DNA from: Scytalidium lignicola | Taxonomy: Eukaryota; Ascomycota; Leotiomycetes | NCBI GenBank assembly: GCA_002812745.2 | Contig: NCSJ02000100.1 | Span: 1-64,000, forward strand | DNA: 64,000 bases | Direction: 5' to 3' | Shown: one piece after another, positions 57,111-64,000 of the stretch | Layout: each line of letters starts with the position of its first letter | Position numbering within the stretch: position 1 is the stretch's first letter | Notes under the pieces: model-generated | What the model saw: the letters and a program-made list of their open reading frames with translations, nothing else | Database searches by the model: none | What the model was told of the DNA's origin: nothing | Position numbers and translations under genes: made by a program

Positions 57111-60100
57111 ATGACTAATCAAGATGCTCACATTGTCATTATTGGACAGGAGCGGACTAGGGGACTTTCGTGGACGGTTGAGGTCCGGTGCGGGCAATTT
57201 GAGGCTGAGTATGCAAAATGTAAGCTTGGTCGTTGCCTCTTCCTTCTAGGCATATCGAATATTGACAACTTCTAGTTACCGATCCTTCCTTCGGAATGAA
57301 AGCCATAACTGAAGAAGATTTAAGATGGTACCTTGAGGATTATGCGCCTAAATATCCTTACGATATCACTCGGGCATCGCAAGTGGAGGTAGATTTGATG
57401 ACATATGGACAGACTCTGGTCGACAGCTTTCAAGTCTTGTCCATTGAGATGGTCAGGCTAGTTGTGAGAATTTCCTAGTTTCGTTTGTCCACTAGCGCAA
57501 TGCCTATCGAAGAACTGACTTGTGTACATAGCTGTCGTCCTATAAAAACGAAGATGAGCCTATAGTCATCGATGTGTTGGACAACGAGTGTCCTTCTTTA
57601 TTACAAGCTATCCATTGGGAAGTTCTCGAGAGCGCAGCTTCTTGGAATCCAGAAGCATCCGGCCATGCCAACGTACTTGTTCGGCGCAAAATCGTTTCGT
57701 CTTTTCCTCGACTAGTGCCTACAGACCTGTCCAGCAGGAAGAAACCAACATTCAATATTCTTCTTGTCAATTCCAGGCCAAACAAAGTCAAAGACATAAA
57801 TCCCCTTCTTGGTATACGAGGTATTATCGAAACTCTGAGCAAACTGGAACCTCGCTTGAGAGATACGATCAATTTCGAGATCGTCAGACCGGGAACCTGG
57901 TCTGCTTTTGAAGATCATCTCATTTTCCGAACCAATCAATGGCATCAATCCGGCGGCACCGGCCCATGGTTTGATATTGTCCATTTCGACGTCCATGGTG
58001 AAATCGTTGAAGGGAATTCTCATCTTATTTTTCTTTCGAAAGGCGGTAAAAGTGCCCTGGCGGTCAGCGCCAGCACTATGGCTCAACTGCTTCGACATTG
58101 CAAGATTGAAAGTGTTTTCATCAACTCTTGCTTATCCGCGAAAGCACTCGGGTTCGACACCTCTAACCTAGCTGAATTCTTGATACGCAACGGCATTCGA
58201 TCAGCCATTGCAATGTCCTTCGCCTTCACCAGCAGCGCAGCAAAACGACTGATCACAAACTTTTATTCAATTTACCTCCTGGATCCTTTAAAGAATATGG
58301 ATAAAGCCTTGAAGTACAGTCGTGATGCTCTACAGACAAATATGGAACGAGAGGCAACATTCGGCTTGAAGGTACATGTGAAGGACTTCATAATTCCAGT
58401 TCTGTATATAGATCATCATTGGAAGAATGAATATATTGTGCCAGAAGTAAGCTTAGAACCGCCGGATCCCGATTCATACACCATGAACGCAGCACCTCAG
58501 CCATCTATAGTTCGTGTGTTGGCTCAGAACGATTTAGAAACACAACTGCAGTCTAATCATGCCAACTTTGGTGGCCGAGAGCAAGATATCATGGAGATTG
58601 AAGCGCTTCTGCTAAGGAATGCCAAAAGTAACATTTTGGTTCTCCATGGTATGGCAGGAGCTGGAAAATCAGCGCTCATCCAATTTCTGGGTTGGTGGTG
58701 GGGTATTACGGAGCTTGTTCAAAATACAATATATTACAGCCTTGCACCGGATCTCATCACGCAAGAGCATGAAATTCCGAAAGAACTAGTATCTGTCGAC
58801 GGATTATACTTTCAAAATGAACTTTACCGCTATCTCCAGCAGCAACGGCGTCTGTTCATTATTGATGACTTTGACGCAATGTTACACCCCAGATTCACCA
58901 AAGATCGAGAGGTCTCATATACAGATATCCAGAAAGAGCAGCTCAGAAACTTCATATCTCGGCTTCGTGGCGGTCGGTCACTCGTCATTTTGGTCTCGCG
59001 ATGTAAGCATGACTGGCTAAACTTGGGAATCCGCGCACAATACTGTCTTCGAGAGCTTGCTCATTACGATTCGACATTGTTAGCTTCATCATGTCTCCGT
59101 GACCTGAATTTGTCTCATATGCTCGAGAACAGAGAAAACACAGTGTATTTGGGGCACTTTGTCGCCTATGTCGATCATAATCCACAGGCCATCCTAACAT
59201 TTCTTCGAGTTCTAAAAGAGGACCAACAAATTTCGAACCCGAGAAAGCTTCTCGAAACCCTTCAAACGGGCTTCGTTACTCTCAGTCCATCATATGAGCG
59301 ACAAATGTGCATGTTGTTCATCAGGAGATTGAAATTAACTCCTGGCTTGAATGGTATGCTCCTTCACGGTTTGGCGCCGTTATGGTCAACCTTCACGGAG
59401 GATTGGTTTGAGTCTCTTTCCGAAAGTCTAAAGCAAGAAAAGCCGACAGTAGCTCCATCGAAAAACGAAGTGTTGGAATTTTTCGTCTCAAATGCAGTTG
59501 ATACTGGATGGCTCGAAATAGAGGGCGAAAGTGCTGCCCGAAAGACGGTGTTCCGAATCGACCCTATTCTCTCGAACCTACTTAGGGAGACGATATCTTG
59601 GGGGGAAGATCACAATCCGGTAAAGAAGTGGGAAGCGGTATGCACTTCCACGACTGCAATATATCATTGGTTTCAGCTTCAAAACATGACCACCCAAGAT
59701 ATTGCAACACCTACACTGGAGCCTGTAATACAGCATGAAATCTCGAATTACCTCTATGCCTTGGGCGTTTGTCTATACCTCATGCCTTATCAGCCAACCT
59801 TCACAGATGCCGGCTATCAGATATTCTTCGAACTCTGGTCGATAGCAACCACTGGAAACAACCTGCTCCTTCCAGTTCCTTCCATGCTAACCTACGGAGA
59901 TCAATTCATGAATAACCTTCTAGAGAGCCATGGCGACTTAAATAATATGAATGAACACGAAATGGCATACTTCTTTCAACTAAGCACTATGATTTGCCGG
60001 TACCTGGTACGTCGGCAGCCTACGCGTGCAGCATCATACTTGGAGCCAATTGTGAAGACTTTCCCAAAATTGGAGGCGATTATAGTTGAAAAGGTCCCAC

Positions 60101-60843
60101 AAACGGAGATTCTATATTCGTTTACTCTTTTGAGCTTGGGAGCGGTTGCTATGTACAAAGACAGAGATGTGGAGAAGGCTGAGGAATACTTTCTCAAAGT
60201 AGCTAGTCAGGCTACCCTTGCTGACAACGATTCGAACCCCGAATTGGCAATTAAGAGAAGGTGGTTGGAAATGAACGCATACTTAAGCCTACAGGAACTG
60301 TATATGAACAATGAGAAACAACTAGATCGAAGGGGGAAAATAAGAGAAGCAGCAAAAGATGCATTCAAGAAGTACAAGAAACTCGTCTCAACGTCCTCAT
60401 CGGATCGAACGAAAACCTTGGCGCTGGGCTACGTTCCAGCCGCTCTCGTTGAGTGGGCGATGACATCACCCCAGGACCCACAAATATCGTCTCTACTGTC
60501 CCTCTCCGAGCAAGGAGCGGAGACCGCAGGCTTGTTAAAAGTTGCCCCTATGCTCGGTGAGGCCTCTCGACTTCTTAAAAATGGGAAGACCGCCGAGGCA
60601 CGCCAGGTTCTGCTTGAGGCTGTTAGTCAAGCTATGTCAGCTGAAGACAAAGAAGCTGAATACCCTTGTCAGTTAAATCTGGCAATAATAGCTTCGCAAG
60701 AGGGCAACATTGCAGCAGCAGATCTTCACCTGCGTCGACTGAAAATCCTTGAAGAAGAACTGCATGGAGGAGCTTATGTGCCCCTGTCTAGTCTCAAGGT
60801 TGTCTCTGCGGCAAAGGCTTCTGTGCTGGAAGTAAACATATAG
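57111..60843 (+). CDS. CHAT protease-like domain fused to a STAND-type P-loop NTPase (NLR-like)
   Basis: Three exons, 57111-57219, 57276-57463 and 57532-60843, give 1202 residues. The splices restore EYAKFTDPSFGMKAITEEDLRWYLEDY. Residues ~175-390 are a CHAT (caspase-HetF-associated) domain with the His of VHFDVHGE (~254) and Cys of FINSCLSAKALG (~299) as the expected catalytic dyad. Then come NFGGREQDIMEIEALL, a Walker A motif HGMAGAGKSALIQ (~472-484), a Walker B-like RRLFIIDDFDAML (~540) and SLVILVSR. The C-terminal ~500 residues are helical, possibly degenerate TPR (EKAEEYFLKVASQATL). Fungal proteins with protease-NTPase-repeat order act as NLR-like sensors in incompatibility and cell death. 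The partner at 55505 is the obvious candidate target. Confidence 0.88.
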
Positions 60844-61212
60844 ACGCGAACAAGACAGCTTCTTAAGACACGAGCCACTCAACTGATCAAATAATTTGAA
60901 CATAGGAAGACAGCGAGTGTTTGTTATGTGTGATCGTGATCGAGAATTAATCACTAGCCGGTTAATGTCTTGTCAGCTTGTCCACAATCTATGAAAGAAC
61001 ATAGGCCTGGGTGAAGGTTGTGGACTAATTAAAACTTTGGTATTTTAACGTATTGAAGAAATTGGAGCTAAGTGAAGGATTTTAATACCCAAGATGAAAG
61101 TTTTTGTTGTGAGCTAACGAACAAGTATTTTTATCTGTAACACAAATGCTGCTCTTAAAACTGTCGAGTACATTGCATCAACACAAATCACATTTTATAG
61201 GATAAACGTAAT

Positions 61213-61602
61213 TTACCTTTCTTTATACTCTAGTGAATTATTCATAAAATGCAAAGACACGATCAGATCTGACTTACTGGTATGCACCTGTTTTATATCC
61301 ACTACAAATGTGCGAAATTCTATCGGAAAACCCGAGACAGACTGCGTACGACTGCGAATTCTGGATGCTGAATCACAACGGAAAGAGCTATGTTTCTTCT
61401 CACTAGTTCGTCCTGGCCAGTTGGGATGATCGTCTGGCTCAAATGTGATTCGCTGAGGAGCAATAGAGTCTCTAGTTTCAATATCTTGTATTGCTCTGTC
61501 TAAAGGTATATCCATTATCTGCCGTGTGAAGTTACAGAAAAACGTGGAGTGAATATCCGCTATAGCTGTGCTTACACTGTTACGTAATTTCACTCGAGAC
61601 AT
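61213..61602 (-). CDS. Small open frame of unknown function
   Basis: 129-codon frame in the 1.5-kb gap between the CHAT-NTPase and antiporter genes. Sequence such as DIPLDRAIQDIETRDSIAPQ and HPNWPGRTSEKKH looks protein-like, and a GTGCAT donor-like site lies near its end. No domain or signal peptide. It may be an exon of a small gene or chance. Confidence 0.3.
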   Translation of the reverse strand: MSRVKLRNSVSTAIADIHSTFFCNFTRQIMDIPLDRAIQDIETRDSIAPQRITFEPDDHPNWPGRTSEKKHSSFRCDSASRIRSRTQSVSGFPIEFRTFVVDIKQVHTSKSDLIVSLHFMNNSLEYKER

Positions 61603-62390
61603 AAGTTACTTGGGCCTGTCGGGATGCCACTTGTTACGTACAAAATGAGGCATTTTCATTTGGGCTGCTCACGCACCCACATACAGCGGCCTACAAGGAC
61701 CAACAGGCTATAGGTGGAAGAGATCAGGTGTCATTTAACGCCCTACGCAAGAAGTGACAGCATAGCGGCAATAACTATCTCGCTGAGTAAACATGTTACT
61801 ATGACTGAACCTACCCTCGGCGGTTTACAGGCACGTGTTAGAAACCTATGGACATTTGGTTGACACCATTACTAGTGCGTAAGTACAATGACGCTTCTCT
61901 GATACGTTTACCTTTTAAAAACCCCCGAAATAATCGATTTACAACCGATGGTTTGCTGTAAGCCTGAAGCGATGATGATCTCACTTTGACCCTTCTCTGG
62001 ACAGCGCTTATCGATCATTTACTGCTATACCCCTGATTGTAGTCTACATTCGCTGAAATCTTAGGAGTCAACTAGTGATCGTACGACCAACAACATAATT
62101 CTAGAACTATCAAGCTACGGACAGATACATGCGGTCCGATGATCTCTCTCTGCAGTTTCAAGCTTCTATCAACTCATGCCTAAATTGCTATAATCTCTTG
62201 TATATCCCCAAATAACTAAGCTAGCCCTGAACCCGAATGATAAGAAACCTGCTCTAGACCTTCTAACTTATTGCTATGCAGTGAATCTGTCTGTTGCAGA
62301 AGATAACCAACTGTGGTTCAGCAGGCTTCTCAAAACACTTTGATATATCCTACAGAGGGTAAAGATATAGTTTTATGCTCTCGTTTACAG

Positions 62391-64000
62391 CTAATCGGAG
62401 AGCTGAATTGTTCCATACTGCATAGCAGATGGCGTCGCAGCATGACTTGGTAAGTTCAACGCTGTATATTCTGTGCTGCTTCCAGCCGAAACTGACTTGC
62501 CAGGTGTCTTGATCCAATGTTTGTTATCATCTTCCCTTGATATGACCGCTTTCTGTAAATAGAATGTCAGAAAATTTGGGTTTCTGGAGGAATCAAATAC
62601 TTGTGAGAGAATTTGTAGAAGGTGGAAGCTTAATTTTCCTAGAGGGATACTAAGGCCATGGACAACCTATAATTGTTACTATCTCTTCACCTTTATTTCT
62701 ATGGTATGGATTCTTACAACATTGCTGATAATAAGGAACCATACGACAATAGTCATAACCTCGGCAAGAACAGCAGCATCGTTGCGTTGCAGGCCGTCCT
62801 GATCCGTTACTCCATCTAGAAATTCTAGACCAAGATATAGGTAAAATACGGCGCTGACCCCAACTGGACCAAAGAATCCCACAAAGGCTGCTTGGCGATT
62901 ATCTTCAATCTGGTGGATGAAGTTGCGCAATGCAAAAACTATTGGCAAACGGCGTAGCAGAAGGATAAAAATGCTGAGAGAGATAAGTCGGGATAGAGGA
63001 ACGACGTCGTTCTCGAGAAATTTCGGCCATGGGCAGACGGTTCCAAACCACATAAAGATGGAAAGATTAAGCAACATATCGATTGTAGGTTGCAGAGAAT
63101 CGTGTAGAGTTTTGACGCGGAACCAGTCATCCCACGTAAACACATTACCGGCAATGAAGCAAGCCAGGACGTCGTCACTACCAATCAAACCACAACTACC
63201 GATGATGAACAGAGCTAAAGCGATAGCAAAGACCAGGAAACTTTCTCTGTCTACGAAGTTTTTTTCTTCAGTCCAGTGGAGCAGATTCCTTGCGATCCAA
63301 CCCACAATTGTACCATATACTATGCTTAGTAGAATCACGTAGCACCAGGTCTCTCCAAGCCAAAGACGTGCAACATCTTGGGCTCCCTTAACCTGATCAA
63401 AACCTCCAACATCCATGTATTTAATCATATATAGAGCCAAAAATAAGAATGGATATCCAAGGCCATCATTTGCTCCAGATTCTGCAACGATAATTCTTTG
63501 CAGGTCTTTTGGGACGTTTTTGTTCGCGAATTTGCCCTTGACAATGGCATTACTAAGGACAGGATCTGTCGGTGTAACGCATGCGCCCACAGCCAAAGCA
63601 TGTAGGAATGGGAGATTGGGGACTATTACCCAAATAATTATGCTGCTGGAGAGCCACATATATGTCAAGATTGGACCAAGAACCACCAATAATGATTTCC
63701 ATTCCGTTCTCAGGTATCGGCTGGGCAATTGCACACCAGTGAGGACTAACTGCACACCAAGGACAAGGCGACTGAAGTTAAGAGTGATAGAATTAATGTT
63801 GGTGAGAGAACCGTGAGCAAGTTCCAGAGGATTTATTAAGTTCAGAACATGCGGAGAGAAGATAACTCCGGCGAGCAAAGAAATCACTGCAAACAGTTAG
63901 TCCTGTGGTCGTTGTTGAGTTGCGGAACACCTACGGGCCTCAGAGAGATAGAATTTTTCTTTAAATAAATAGGATACCAATCCAAAAAGAGCGACGAAAC
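62391..64000 (-). CDS. CPA1-type Na+/H+ antiporter, 5' end beyond the window
   Basis: Exons read on the minus strand: beyond 64000 to 63935, 63886-62718, 62666-62601 and 62552-62391. The ion-exchange core is clear: CVTPTDPVLSNAIVKGKFA, AESGANDGLGYPFLFLALY and SDDVLACFIAGNVFTWDDW, as in fungal Nha1/Sod2 antiporters. A simple reading would end at IEIKVKR (62679), but using the donor GTAAGAATCC at 62717 joins IISNV to VVHGLSIPLGKLSFHLL, the conserved next segment of this family. The last exon adds a short tail (KAVISREDDNKHW ... IQLSD). The cytoplasmic tail is thus only ~75 residues, far shorter than in Nha1. The protein exports Na+/K+ at the plasma membrane. Confidence 0.87.

Noticed and set aside
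62132..62138. CGGTCCG far from the catabolic cluster
   Set aside because: Isolated copy in a gap next to the antiporter gene; consistent with chance.
62679..62717. Antiporter end at IEIKVKR
   Set aside because: The stretch is better read as intron; a consensus donor at 62717 continues into conserved sequence.
1..64000. CRISPR arrays, rRNA operons, bacterial operons or prophage
   Set aside because: No spaced direct repeats or rRNA-like sequence seen, and introns and protein families are fungal.

Overview
The window reads as nuclear DNA of a filamentous ascomycete (Pezizomycotina). Genes carry short GT-AG introns (about 45-120 bp), there are several Zn2Cys6 transcription factors, and gene islands of ordinary base composition alternate with very AT-rich stretches. 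C-to-T damage in some relics resembles RIP. Single N calls sit mostly beside homopolymers and look like assembly ambiguities. All calls rest on reading the sequence; no database search was run.

Left part (1.6-13.5 kb): a compact catabolic cluster. In order: a DUF1338 protein of the HglS/2-oxoadipate dioxygenase-decarboxylase type (+), 3-hydroxyanthranilate 3,4-dioxygenase (-), 2-amino-3-carboxymuconate-6-semialdehyde decarboxylase (+), a Zn2Cys6 regulator (-), a quinone-oxidoreductase-like MDR reductase (+), a RidA-type 2-aminomuconate deaminase (-) and an ALDH8A1-like 2-aminomuconate semialdehyde dehydrogenase (+). Six of the genes form three divergent pairs. Together they can be read as 3-hydroxyanthranilate -> ACMS -> 2-aminomuconate semialdehyde -> 2-aminomuconate -> oxo/hydroxymuconate -> 2-oxoadipate -> D-2-hydroxyglutarate. 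A CGG(A/T)CCG motif occurs in two of the three divergent promoters and upstream of the DUF1338 gene. This is the most interesting system in the window.

Middle part (14-37 kb): accessory and decaying sequence. It holds a helical protein with a central hydrophobic hairpin, a near-perfect inverted-repeat MITE, an MFS transporter relic with RIP-like stops, an intact SYLF-domain gene, an intact Zn2Cys6 factor, a 3.5-kb gene-free stretch, an SDR/Zn2Cys6 divergent pair, a decayed TAP-like hydrolase, a second MITE, a TauD-family dioxygenase, a frameshifted haloacetate-dehalogenase-like gene and a zinc-cluster relic whose cysteines became tyrosines.

Right part (38-64 kb): a secreted serine hydrolase, an ERG6-like sterol methyltransferase, a decayed secreted protein, two genes of unknown function (one broken by a 10-bp duplication), a dual C2H2/Zn2Cys6 regulator, a type-B carboxylesterase beside a sugar-porter MFS gene, a 429-aa unknown protein divergent from a 1202-aa CHAT-NTPase protein (an NLR-like architecture, possibly a self/non-self or cell-death pair), and a CPA1 Na+/H+ antiporter running off the right edge.
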